Positions 17,918-24,283 of a stretch of DNA of 58,737 nt are shown one piece after another; position 1 is the first letter of the stretch; every line of letters starts with the position of its first letter. A program made the translations under genes and the position numbers. Origin of the DNA: a virus; IMG/VR virus record IMGVR_UViG_3300037150_000108, positions 1 to 58,737 of that record; one strand, 5' to 3'. Below the pieces are notes generated by a model. That model saw only the letters and a program-made list of their open reading frames with translations. It did no database searches and was not told the origin of the DNA.

Positions 17918-18097
17918 TCAGTCGGCATCGTCAAAGTCTCCATTCATCGCATCCAAGCAAAACTGCGAACAGCACCAGCGCCCATCGGGAAGCGCAAAAT
18001 CCTCGCCCCTACCTTCTCTAAATGCGGGGTCGGTGTCGTCGGCGGGGTATTCCTTGCCGCAAGGCTCATCGCAGCATGGGCAATGGATGATCTTCAT
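17918..18097 (-). CDS. Very small Cys-rich zinc-binding protein
   Basis: A 59-codon gene. The product has HCPCCDEPCGKEY near the N-terminus and RWCCSQFCLD near the C-terminus, a likely zinc-binding arrangement with an acidic middle and end. The ATG at 18097 overlaps the stop of the ERF gene as ATGA, so the two are co-translated. A role as a partner of the annealing protein is possible but unproven. Confidence 0.65.
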   Translation of the reverse strand: MKIIHCPCCDEPCGKEYPADDTDPAFREGRGEDFALPDGRWCCSQFCLDAMNGDFDDAD

Positions 18098-18882
18098 GCT
18101 GCCTGCTCCTGTAGTTCAGCCTTGCGTTTCTCGTATGCAGCCAGGATCGCGCTCATCGCCGGCCGATCGTTGAGCTTCTGTGCAGCCTTGTAGTTACCCG
18201 CGTAGATGGTCTTCAGTTCTTCCCGAGTTGCCGCGGCTTCGATGTTGGTGCAGGCATCGATCAGTTCTTCCTCGGCCATCGTGGGCTTCGCTGACGACTG
18301 CTGGCGGTTCCCGTCTGTGTCTGGCATCCCGGCCGCCATGCCCACCGCAGCGAGAAACGTGTACTTCTCGAGGTAGCTGAGGGTTGACGCCTTGGCCTGG
18401 ATGTCGTTCTTGGTGCCAGACGTATCAGGTCCAGACGTCAGCGGCACACCCGGCTCCTCATAGCTGCCGTACTTGAGGATGCAGGTCACAGTAAGGTCAG
18501 TGCCTCTCTCAAGGATGGCGTAGCCGTGCGTGATTCCATACTCGGCCAGCCCCTTCTGCGCCTCTGTGGTGATGTTGTCAAGATCAGCGAAGGAGTAAGT
18601 GAAGGTTCCGCCCGCCTTGGTCTGCACGGTAGCCATGCGCTTCTTGATGATCGCCGGAGGGTTCTTCTTGAACTCAGCCAGCGCGTGACGCATAGCCTTC
18701 TTGTCTTGCCTGATCTCCCACTTATCCTGCATATCGAGCAATTTGTTGAGCTTATCGATGTCAACGTTTGGATTGGAAGCGAGTTTGACGATGCTCGCCA
18801 TGAGCCCGCCGCCAGACTCTTCCGGAACCTGTCTGCCGGCGATTGCCTTCGCTTGCTGTACGACTATTTCTTGTGCTGCCAT
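18094..18882 (-). CDS. erf: ERF-family single-strand annealing protein
   Basis: A 262-residue protein with ERF superfamily features: a segment of repeated aromatic and Gly residues (TFTYSFADLDNIT), EYGITHGYAI, a strand with GSYEEPGVPL and the region TLSYLEKYTFLAAVGM. A Gln/Lys-rich linker follows. ERF proteins anneal complementary single strands at phage recombination ends, working with an exonuclease, here the YqaJ protein encoded a few genes downstream. The ATG at 18882 has GGAGG directly upstream; the longer frame to 19107 overlaps another gene. Confidence 0.85.
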   Translation of the reverse strand: MAAQEIVVQQAKAIAGRQVPEESGGGLMASIVKLASNPNVDIDKLNKLLDMQDKWEIRQDKKAMRHALAEFKKNPPAIIKKRMATVQTKAGGTFTYSFADLDNITTEAQKGLAEYGITHGYAILERGTDLTVTCILKYGSYEEPGVPLTSGPDTSGTKNDIQAKASTLSYLEKYTFLAAVGMAAGMPDTDGNRQQSSAKPTMAEEELIDACTNIEAAATREELKTIYAGNYKAAQKLNDRPAMSAILAAYEKRKAELQEQAA

Positions 18883-18895
18883 TGTGCCTCCAGCC

Positions 18896-19123
18896 TTACT
18901 TTGAATGGGTTGGGCAGTAGTCGGTATCGGGTCCGACGTGCTTTGCGCACTGATCACACATCTTGGCATCGCAGGTCCGTTTGTGCCCGACATCTCCGAC
19001 ACTGACACTGAAATCGCAGAGCTTCGTGTGCTCCCTATGCTTGCAGAACTGACACAGAGGACGCCGTGACCGTCGAATGATTGCGTGCCCACCTCCCGGT
19101 AGGTCAATCACTTCGCAGGGCAT
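18896..19123 (-). CDS. Small Cys/His-rich protein
   Basis: A 75-residue protein with several Cys/His groups (CQFCKHREHTKLC, CDAKMCDQC and YCPTH), enough for two zinc sites. The ATG at 19123 follows GGAGG, so it is preferred over a GTG at 19147. It overlaps the upstream small gene by 16 bases and lies 13 bases before ERF. Function unknown. Confidence 0.65.
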   Translation of the reverse strand: MPCEVIDLPGGGHAIIRRSRRPLCQFCKHREHTKLCDFSVSVGDVGHKRTCDAKMCDQCAKHVGPDTDYCPTHSK

Positions 19124-19260
19124 TGGCTGCCTCCGAACAACTTCCACCGGGCTTGGTCCGGCACGTTGCGGCCCTCGCGCAGAGCCTCGGCTTTGAGTGC
19201 CTTCAGTTGCGCGACTGTCACGCGGAACTTGAGAAACTCGGTCTTAGTCTTTGGTGCCAT
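19108..19260 (-). CDS. Small ribbon-helix-helix-like protein
   Basis: A 50-residue protein. The segment FLKFRVTVAQLKALKAEA followed by GRNVPDQAR has the strand-helix-turn-helix layout of Arc/CopG-like DNA-binding proteins. The ATG at 19260 has GGAGG eight bases upstream; a longer frame to 19344 lacks such a site. If it binds DNA it is a candidate regulator of the divergent control region. The assignment rests on pattern only. Confidence 0.55.
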   Translation of the reverse strand: MAPKTKTEFLKFRVTVAQLKALKAEALREGRNVPDQARWKLFGGSQCPAK

Positions 19261-19285
19261 AGAGTTACCTCCGGGACATGAGTCC

Positions 19286-19564
19286 CTATGCTTGCTTTCG
19301 CATTTCTTCCGCATCTTCTCGGCTAATGTGTTCCTGCGGCCCACAAACGGCTAAGGCCCCTTTGAGTGTGAGATGGAACATGCTAGCGCCGCCCCAGAGA
19401 GGGCCGGTGCGCTCAATGGCGTCACCTTCAGCCACCATCGCCTGCAACTCTGGATAATCGCCGCTCCCTGGGCCAGTACAAAAACGGTTGCGATAGGATG
19501 TGTTCTGCTTATTGGGCAACCCCAGCGCGAAGCGTGCGAGTTTCGTTTGTGCTTCAGTCATCAT
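19286..19564 (-). CDS. Conserved phage hypothetical (ALGL..YRN type)
   Basis: A 92-residue protein. The N-terminal pattern (EAQTKLARFALGLPNK, then SYRNRFCTGPG) resembles a small protein family I recall from many temperate phages, with a middle hydrophobic core (LWGGASMFHLTLKGALAV). The role of that family is not known to me. The ATG at 19564 follows GGGAGGTAAGGA; a second ATG three bases later is possible. Confidence 0.65.
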   Translation of the reverse strand: MMTEAQTKLARFALGLPNKQNTSYRNRFCTGPGSGDYPELQAMVAEGDAIERTGPLWGGASMFHLTLKGALAVCGPQEHISREDAEEMRKQA

Positions 19565-19567
19565 TCC

Positions 19568-19729
19568 TTACCTCCCTGCAAGTGAAAGTGCGATAAACAT
19601 GAGTACGACGCCTGCGCACAAGACGGCGAAGCAGACCAGTCCCAGCCCAATGGAGCGCCACATCTCGCGGCGTTGACGCTCCAAATGGTAGGCGTGCAGC
19701 GAGCCGTTAGGGTCGAATTGACCGGTCAT
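19568..19729 (-). CDS. Small single-span membrane protein
   Basis: A 53-codon gene. The product has a basic N-terminal helix (LERQRREMWRS) followed by one membrane segment (IGLGLVCFAVLCAGVVLMFI). The ATG at 19729 overlaps the upstream stop (ATGA) and the gene ends three bases before the next start. A membrane protein in an early operon could act in exclusion or host takeover; this is a guess. Confidence 0.65.
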   Translation of the reverse strand: MTGQFDPNGSLHAYHLERQRREMWRSIGLGLVCFAVLCAGVVLMFIALSLAGR

Positions 19730-20331
19730 ACGATCGGCCTCAAAGCTTCCAGCGCCTTCAGCGCAGCTTCGGCATCGGCCAGCAACAGGTTAGCCTCAGC
19801 CAGACCTTTCGCCCAATACTCGTCGTTGGGGTAGGATTCTACGTTTTGCTGTGCGTGGACTACGTTGCCGATGGCAAGCCTACGCCCCATATAGAGTCCA
19901 TTCCAGAGCACCTTACTGGCTTCCTTGGACACTAGCAGGGCTTCGCAGTCATCCTCGACGCCTTCTTTGCCCCGGATACCGCCATCGGGGGATAGCGCTT
20001 GCAGGATCGATTCTGTATCATCGCTGTTGTAATCCATATCCCATGCATCCATGATGGCCATCGCGTGCGCCCGATTGTCGTTGAGGAGGGTTGCGCCGAG
20101 ATAGATCTTCCGCAATGTCTCACGGAATTTGGGTGTCTGCGCCTCGTACATCGCCTGAGCGCGGCACTCTTCCCCGCAGAAGTTTCCTTCGTCGCACTCC
20201 ACTGGGATATCCACGAAGGTCGAGGGTTGATCGTTCCAGTCAAGATCCTCGTCTTGCGCGAAGGGTTCTTGGCAATAGTTGCACTGCACCATGCTTATGT
20301 CTTGCCGGTCAATCAGCTTAGCTTGACTCAT
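19726..20331 (-). CDS. Hypothetical protein with N-terminal zinc finger
   Basis: A 201-residue protein with CNYCQEPF and later FCGEECRAQ near the N-terminus, likely one zinc site. A central acidic region and an Ala/Leu-rich C-terminal helical stretch (about residues 170-200) follow. The start overlaps the upstream small gene by four bases, with GGAGGAGCG just before. Function unknown. Confidence 0.65.
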   Translation of the reverse strand: MSQAKLIDRQDISMVQCNYCQEPFAQDEDLDWNDQPSTFVDIPVECDEGNFCGEECRAQAMYEAQTPKFRETLRKIYLGATLLNDNRAHAMAIMDAWDMDYNSDDTESILQALSPDGGIRGKEGVEDDCEALLVSKEASKVLWNGLYMGRRLAIGNVVHAQQNVESYPNDEYWAKGLAEANLLLADAEAALKALEALRPIV

Positions 20332-20477
20332 CGCTCCTCCTTTTGCATCACTTGCAATCCGGTGCGGGGCTCATCTGTCCGCACGTGAGTTCCCCAATAG
20401 GCGCCCATGACGAAGCCGACGCACCATGCTCCCCAGTAGCGGCTGATCGTTTCAACCAAGTGCAGAAAGTTAGGCAT
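20328..20477 (-). CDS. Very small membrane-type protein
   Basis: A 49-codon gene. The product has a short aromatic and hydrophobic core (YWGAWCVGFVMGAYWG) that could insert in a membrane, and a charged tail. A strong ribosome site (AGGAGGG) lies before the ATG. It overlaps neighbours by four and eight bases. Function unknown. Confidence 0.6.
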   Translation of the reverse strand: MPNFLHLVETISRYWGAWCVGFVMGAYWGTHVRTDEPRTGLQVMQKEER

Positions 20478-20640
20478 CGAACCCTCCTGCAAGCGTCTTG
20501 CCGTCCAGCGATATAGGTGCCTGATGGAAGCACTCCGGCCTGCACTCAGGGCACGGAACCGCGACCAGAGCCCACTTCACCAAGTCGTTGACTTCAATCG
20601 CGCAGATGAATCGCGCTCCATTGCAGCGTTTGCATGTCAT
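20470..20640 (-). CDS. Very small zinc-binding protein
   Basis: A 56-codon gene. The product has TCKRCNGA and, after a hydrophobic stretch, [11 protein letters not shown], forming a two-part zinc ribbon. The ATG overlaps the stop of the pentapeptide-repeat gene as ATGA, so translation is coupled to it. Function unknown. Confidence 0.65.
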   Translation of the reverse strand: MTCKRCNGARFICAIEVNDLVKWALVAVPCPECRPECFHQAPISLDGKTLAGGFDA

Positions 20641-21278
20641 TTGGGCACCTGCATCGCAAGAGCCGCAGTCTTGGCAAACTCAAACGCACGAACGCGCTCC
20701 TCGCACTTCTCTGAGCCGTCGTCGGGAAACTCTTTTACGTTGCTGTTTCGGATGCCGATCTTCTCCCACTTTTCGAGTGAATACCAGATACATCCCATTC
20801 GCACCCATCGCTCTCCATTCTCAAATAGAACGGCGTGGACTTCGTAGTAATAAAGCCCGGAGAAGACGCGCATCGCATGGACTTTCTTCGTCGCACCGTA
20901 GGCACCGCGCAGGTAGGCACCGCGCAGGTTGGCACCGCTCAGGTCGGCACCGCTCAGGTCGGCACCGCTCAGGTCGGCACCGCTCAGGTCGGCACCGCTC
21001 AGGTTGGCACCGCTCAGGTTGGCACCGCTCAGGTCGGCACCGCTCAGGTCGGCACCGCTCAGGTCGGCACCGCTCAGGTCGGCACCGCTCAGGTTGGCAC
21101 CGCGCAGGTCGGCACCGCTCGGGTCGGCACCGCGCAGGTTGGCACCGCGCAGGTAGGCACCGCTCAGGTCGGCACCGCTCAGGTTGATGCGCTTCGATAC
21201 TGCTTCAACGAGCGCATCTTTTAGGATTGTTGCGGCAGAAGTGAAGATCACAGTGCCGACAGTGTTGACTATGTCCAT
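20637..21278 (-). CDS. Pentapeptide-repeat protein, first gene of the leftward operon
   Basis: A 213-residue protein. Residues about 31-128 consist of 19 pentapeptide units plus a partial one, mostly ADLSG or ANLSG, which fold as a right-handed quadrilateral beta-helix. Other family members (Qnr, MfpA) mimic DNA and act on gyrase. The N-terminus is helical, and a C-terminal domain of about 85 residues ([15 protein letters not shown] and later) is not repeat-like. The ATG at 21278 follows GGAGGCGG and a promoter 27 bases further back. As the first gene it should be among the earliest expressed. A DNA-mimic or anti-defence role is inference. Confidence 0.8.
   Translation of the reverse strand: MDIVNTVGTVIFTSAATILKDALVEAVSKRINLSGADLSGAYLRGANLRGADPSGADLRGANLSGADLSGADLSGADLSGADLSGANLSGANLSGADLSGADLSGADLSGADLSGANLRGAYLRGAYGATKKVHAMRVFSGLYYYEVHAVLFENGERWVRMGCIWYSLEKWEKIGIRNSNVKEFPDDGSEKCEERVRAFEFAKTAALAMQVPK
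20901..21185 (-). repeat. Nineteen tandem copies of a 15-base unit
   Basis: Nineteen 15-base units, nearly identical (GGCACCGCTCAGGTC with changes at three or four positions), run without interruption and encode the pentapeptide repeats. The near identity suggests recent expansion by slippage or recombination. The array is coding, has no spacers and is not a CRISPR. Confidence 0.9.
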
Positions 21279-21304
21279 TTCGTTCCGCCTCCAACGGTGG
21301 AACC

Positions 21305-21334
21305 ACCATACACCCACCTTAGTCCACAAGTCAA
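21305..21334 (-). promoter_or_regulatory. Predicted leftward early promoter
   Basis: Reading leftward, TTGACT (five of six consensus bases, at 21329-21334) and TATGGT (four of six, 21305-21310) are separated by 18 bases. They lie just upstream of the pentapeptide-repeat gene. The CCACAA repeats overlap the upstream element, suggesting regulation. Confidence 0.6.
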
Positions 21335-21369
21335 CCACAATTTTCCACAAGCACATCAAACTTTTGTGG
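21321..21369. promoter_or_regulatory. CCACAA repeats with a DnaA-box match
   Basis: Three CCACAA copies at 21324, 21335 and 21345 are spaced 11 and 10 bases apart, one DNA turn each, and an inverted copy lies at 21364-21369. The third is part of TTTTCCACA (21341-21349), a full match to the DnaA consensus TTWTNCACA. The same nine bases recur at 22650. The site could be an origin element or an operator for the early promoter. Confidence 0.45.
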
Positions 21370-21382
21370 TACGCTCAAATCT

Positions 21383-21465
21383 GGGTGCTCCAACACCCGT
21401 GCCGTGGGTCCGGCCCGACTCTCGGGGCGTGCTTTAGCTGTCCCGATGGAGACGATGGCCGGACC
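21383..21465 (+). promoter_or_regulatory. Structured RNA leader upstream of the rightward operon
   Basis: A small hairpin (GGGTG 21383-21387 with CACCC 21394-21398) precedes a larger two-level structure: a perfect nine-pair stem (21407-21415 with 21457-21465) enclosing a five-pair stem (21422-21426 with 21442-21446). No T-tract follows. It ends 15 bases before the ribosome site at 21480-21485. I match it to no known riboswitch. Confidence 0.4.
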
Positions 21466-21491
21466 TGCAGGCGCCACTATGGAGGCGGCAA

Positions 21492-21782
21492 ATGTACGAA
21501 GACCTGAATCCCCAAGACCTATTCATCCCGCCCGCAGGGGCTATGCAGTTCGAACTTATCCCAAATGAAAGCCGGAAAACAGATGCGCTGTGCGAGTGGG
21601 AGGAAGCCTTCGAATTGGACGTGATATGGGTTGCTTCTTCCGTCCCATCTTTGTGCTGCAAGGTTCATGCGGTCGCCTATCCCGTTCTAGCCCAATGCCT
21701 GCCAGAGAGCCTAGCTAATAAGGTTCTATCTGACCCCCGCGAAATCGTAGTATGCGCTTGCCATGGGAGGATCATCGAATGA
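21492..21782 (+). CDS. Hypothetical small protein
   Basis: A 96-residue protein with several cysteines and a hydrophobic C-terminal half (VIWVASSVPSLCC, VAYPVLAQCLP). There is no signal peptide and no recognised motif. GGAGG is five bases before the ATG, and the stop overlaps the next small gene (ATGA). It is the first gene behind the structured leader. Function unknown. Confidence 0.6.
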   Translation: MYEDLNPQDLFIPPAGAMQFELIPNESRKTDALCEWEEAFELDVIWVASSVPSLCCKVHAVAYPVLAQCLPESLANKVLSDPREIVVCACHGRIIE

Positions 21783-21868
21783 ACGCCGAAGAAACCTACA
21801 TCAACCCCTATCCTGCGGTGAAACGCATGAAGCTGGCTGCGTTCCGGGCGAATGGTGGGCTGGTTTGA
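21779..21868 (+). CDS. Very small peptide gene coupled to the methyltransferase
   Basis: A 29-codon frame. GGGAGG lies upstream of its ATG, it overlaps the previous stop as ATGA, and its own stop overlaps the TTG start of the methyltransferase (TTGA). The product is basic and unremarkable. It may act as a translational bridge rather than as a working protein. Confidence 0.45.
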   Translation: MNAEETYINPYPAVKRMKLAAFRANGGLV

Positions 21869-22557
21869 AACCCTACTACGAGCACGGCGGCATCACGATC
21901 TACCACGGCGATTGCCGCGAGATATTGCCACAGTTGGGGCGGTTTGACTTGTTGCTCAGTGACCCGCCGTGGGGATCAGATACGCGATGTAACTCCCAGA
22001 GATTTACGCGGCCTGCATCTTCGTGGTGGAAGGAGCAGAGTACAGCGCATGTTACGCCCCACATTGACATAGAAGGCGACAAAGAAGAGTTCGACCCACG
22101 CGATCTAATCTTGCAGCCTGCGATTCTATGGGGCGCGAACCATTTCACGCGCCACTTACCCCATTCTGGCGGTTGGCTTATTTGGGACAAGCGCAAGGGA
22201 ATCGAACAGATCGCTGAAAAAGGATGGCCACTCGGAGAGGCTGAACTGGCTTGGACAAATGTGAGGGGATCAACCCGCGTGTTCCGAAACCGATGGGCAG
22301 GACTTCTCCGAGATTCGGAAGAGGGACACTTTTTCCATCCTACTCAGAAGCCTATCGCGCTAATGGAGTGGTGTATCCGCCAAGTGCCCACTAAGCCAAA
22401 GAACCTGATTGATCCTTACATGGGCGCAGGCTCATCTCTCGTAGCAGCCAAGGCCGCTGGACTTGAAGCAGCAGGCATAGAGCGCGAAGAGAAGTATTGC
22501 GAAATCGCAGCAGAACGGCTAAGCCAAGAGGTATTCGACTTTGGCTGTCAAGAGTAG
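21865..22557 (+). CDS. DNA (adenine-N6 or cytosine-N4) methyltransferase
   Basis: A 230-residue protein from the TTG at 21865, which starts right at the family's usual N-terminus (KPYYEHGGITIYHGD). An in-frame ATG at 21763 would overlap two genes. It has the catalytic motif DPPW (residues 33-36), a target-recognition middle, FHPTQKP, and the SAM-binding DPYMGAGSS (residues 183-191); this order is typical of amino-methyltransferases of phages. No restriction partner is adjacent, so it probably protects phage DNA from host restriction or regulates expression. The target site is unknown. Confidence 0.85.
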   Translation: MKPYYEHGGITIYHGDCREILPQLGRFDLLLSDPPWGSDTRCNSQRFTRPASSWWKEQSTAHVTPHIDIEGDKEEFDPRDLILQPAILWGANHFTRHLPHSGGWLIWDKRKGIEQIAEKGWPLGEAELAWTNVRGSTRVFRNRWAGLLRDSEEGHFFHPTQKPIALMEWCIRQVPTKPKNLIDPYMGAGSSLVAAKAAGLEAAGIEREEKYCEIAAERLSQEVFDFGCQE

Positions 22558-22628
22558 CAAGTTAGATTCAGTTTTAGTGTGAAGGTAGCCTGTCAAGAGT
22601 TACTGATTAGGTTCACAGAAGGTTGCCT
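22545..22628 (+). repeat. Imperfect direct repeats downstream of the methyltransferase
   Basis: CTGTCAAGAGT occurs at 22545-22555 and 22590-22600. The following bases also match imperfectly (GTTAGATTCA against ATTAGGTTCA), and GAAGGTAGC/GAAGGTTGC ends each unit (22581-22589 and 22618-22626). The first unit overlaps the end of the methyltransferase gene. Confidence 0.6.
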
Positions 22629-22649
22629 AAGAATGTCCTCTTTTGCCTG

Positions 22650-22805
22650 TTTTCCACAATTTCAGTTTTGTGAAATCGCACATGTCTGGTAGGGTGGCAC
22701 TTGTCACGCCGACCCGCGAGACATACGATGGCAACACGCAGGCCTGATCACCTGCGCAGTGGTCGGGATGCTCTGATAGGCGTCCCGGCCTGCCTTCACT
22801 ATCAG
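22650..22805 (+). promoter_or_regulatory. Control region before the replication genes
   Basis: This non-coding stretch holds TTTTCCACA (22650-22658, a full DnaA-box match). It also has a six-base inverted repeat ATTTCA/TGAAAT (22659-22664 and 22671-22676) and a perfect seven-base inverted repeat CTGATAG/CTATCAG (22773-22779 and 22799-22805) that ends at the ribosome site. I see no convincing promoter hexamers. It is a candidate origin or operator. Confidence 0.4.
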
Positions 22806-22815
22806 GAAGGAATGG

Positions 22816-24069
22816 ATGTACAACAAGCTGTTCACGAAGATTCTCGACTCCACGATATGGCTGGAAAGCGACCGGACGCGGCTCGTCTGGATCACGCTGC
22901 TGGCGGTCATGGACGAGGATGGCTACTGCCAGCTTGCCTCGCCGGCCAATGTAGCCAACCGCGCCGCCGTGCCGCTCGAAGACACCAAGGTTGCACTGGC
23001 CATACTTGAGGCACCCGACCCTGACTCTTCCGACCCAGACAACGAGGGCCGACGTATCGAGAAGGTGCCAGGCGGATGGATCGTTCTCAATGCCCAAAAA
23101 TACAGGGAGACGGTCACTCGGATTGAGGTCAAGAACGGCAACCGGATGAGAGTAAAGCGGTATCGACAGAGGAATGAAGGCTTGCCGGATGATGAAGGCG
23201 TCGATGGATACGTCTACTACGCGCGCAACTACGATCTCATCAAGATTGGCTTCAGCCGGAATCCCTGGTCGCGGGTGAAGGAGTTGGGGAAGTTCAACCC
23301 AAACGTGGAACTTCTAGCTACTGAGCGCGGCACTTATATGCTGGAAAAGCAACGCCATGAACAGTTTGCCGCATACCATAAAGAGGGTGAGTGGTTCACA
23401 TGCGTAGACGAAATACTCAACTACGCAAAGTCAATAGTAGTTACTACGCTGAATAGTAGTAACGTCGTAGTCACACAATCAGAAGCAGAAGCAGACACAG
23501 TAGCAAAAACATTATCCCTTGCAGTTGCAAAAGAACTGGCGAAACAACAAAAGCTTTCTCGCGCTAAAAAGCAGCGCGAGGCACAAGCGAAGGCTCCGAC
23601 CAAGACTGATATCGCGAAGATACGGCACAAAGAGTTCAAGGCAGCCATCGGCCTCTACTGGAAATCGAAGAATCCCGGTGTCGAGATGCCGTGGGGCGCA
23701 CCTGAGGGGCAAGCCTTGGAAATCTGGCTCCGTGAGTGCCCTACGACGACGATTGAGCAATTTACCGGATATCTGCGCAACCGTTTCAAGTCGGAGGTAA
23801 ACCACACTGAGCGGCCGAGCATCTGGATCCGCAACATTGTGGGGTATGCGCAAGAGCCCCTGAATAAATTCAAACAACCTCAGAGCACCAACGGCAGCAT
23901 CAACGGAGGCAGCAATGGGAACGGACATTACAAAGGAAAAACAGAGCAAAGCCTTGACGCAGCACGAGAAGCCATCGAAGCAATCGAGAATCGTCGCAAT
24001 GCTGGCGATCTTGGGTATCCGGCGACAGGCGAAGTTGAGCAGCCAAGACTACCAGGTGCTAGCAGCTGA
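22816..24069 (+). CDS. Replication initiator-like protein with embedded GIY-YIG (T5orf172-like) domain
   Basis: A 417-residue protein. Residues 1-110 look like the winged-helix N-terminal domain of phage replisome-organiser proteins (KLFTKILDSTIW, LVWITLLAVMDEDG, VANRAAVP). Residues about 130-205 carry a T5orf172/MUG113-type GIY-YIG nuclease-like core: GYVYYAR, LIKIGFSRNPWSRV, then EKQRHEQF and GEWF. The C-terminal part has a coiled segment, a second ordered region (about 280-350) and a Ser/Asn/Gly-rich linker. GGAAGGA precedes the ATG. The next genes encode a loader and DnaB, supporting a replication role; nuclease activity is unproven. Confidence 0.7.
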   Translation: MYNKLFTKILDSTIWLESDRTRLVWITLLAVMDEDGYCQLASPANVANRAAVPLEDTKVALAILEAPDPDSSDPDNEGRRIEKVPGGWIVLNAQKYRETVTRIEVKNGNRMRVKRYRQRNEGLPDDEGVDGYVYYARNYDLIKIGFSRNPWSRVKELGKFNPNVELLATERGTYMLEKQRHEQFAAYHKEGEWFTCVDEILNYAKSIVVTTLNSSNVVVTQSEAEADTVAKTLSLAVAKELAKQQKLSRAKKQREAQAKAPTKTDIAKIRHKEFKAAIGLYWKSKNPGVEMPWGAPEGQALEIWLRECPTTTIEQFTGYLRNRFKSEVNHTERPSIWIRNIVGYAQEPLNKFKQPQSTNGSINGGSNGNGHYKGKTEQSLDAAREAIEAIENRRNAGDLGYPATGEVEQPRLPGASS

Positions 24070-24283
24070 TTTGGAAGAGTTTGATTTGCCGTACATTGCG
24101 CTCGCACTAGAGCGCATCGGGAAAACTCCGCGACCAGAGGGAGAGCCATCATTTCCAGCCGTAGGCACGCTGATACTAGCCATCCGCGATGCACACCCCC
24201 GTAGGGACGTGTTAGCAGAAATTCGCGCGCGCAATGCCAAAGCAATGGCCGAAGTGGAAGCGGAGTCTAAACTTGGGAATTGA
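23915..24283 (+). CDS. Probable helicase loader (G39P-like)
   Basis: A 122-residue helical protein. The segment from IVAMLAILG through DYQVLAADLEEFDLPYIA to PSFPAVGTLILAIRD follows the layout of phage helicase loaders of the G39P/DnaI-like group. It lies between the initiator-like gene and DnaB. Its start overlaps the initiator gene by 155 bases in another frame; GGAGGCAGCA right before the ATG supports this unusual start. A later ATG at 23999 would lose the basic N-terminus. The function is inferred from position and pattern. Confidence 0.6.
   Translation: MGTDITKEKQSKALTQHEKPSKQSRIVAMLAILGIRRQAKLSSQDYQVLAADLEEFDLPYIALALERIGKTPRPEGEPSFPAVGTLILAIRDAHPRRDVLAEIRARNAKAMAEVEAESKLGN

Noticed and set aside
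20901-21185. Possible CRISPR array
   Set aside because: Units are contiguous 15-mers with no unique spacers and are coding.
20588-21224. Plus-strand frames translating the 15-base repeat
   Set aside because: They give simple repeats such as AQVGT or RSGRH and are by-products of the pentapeptide array.
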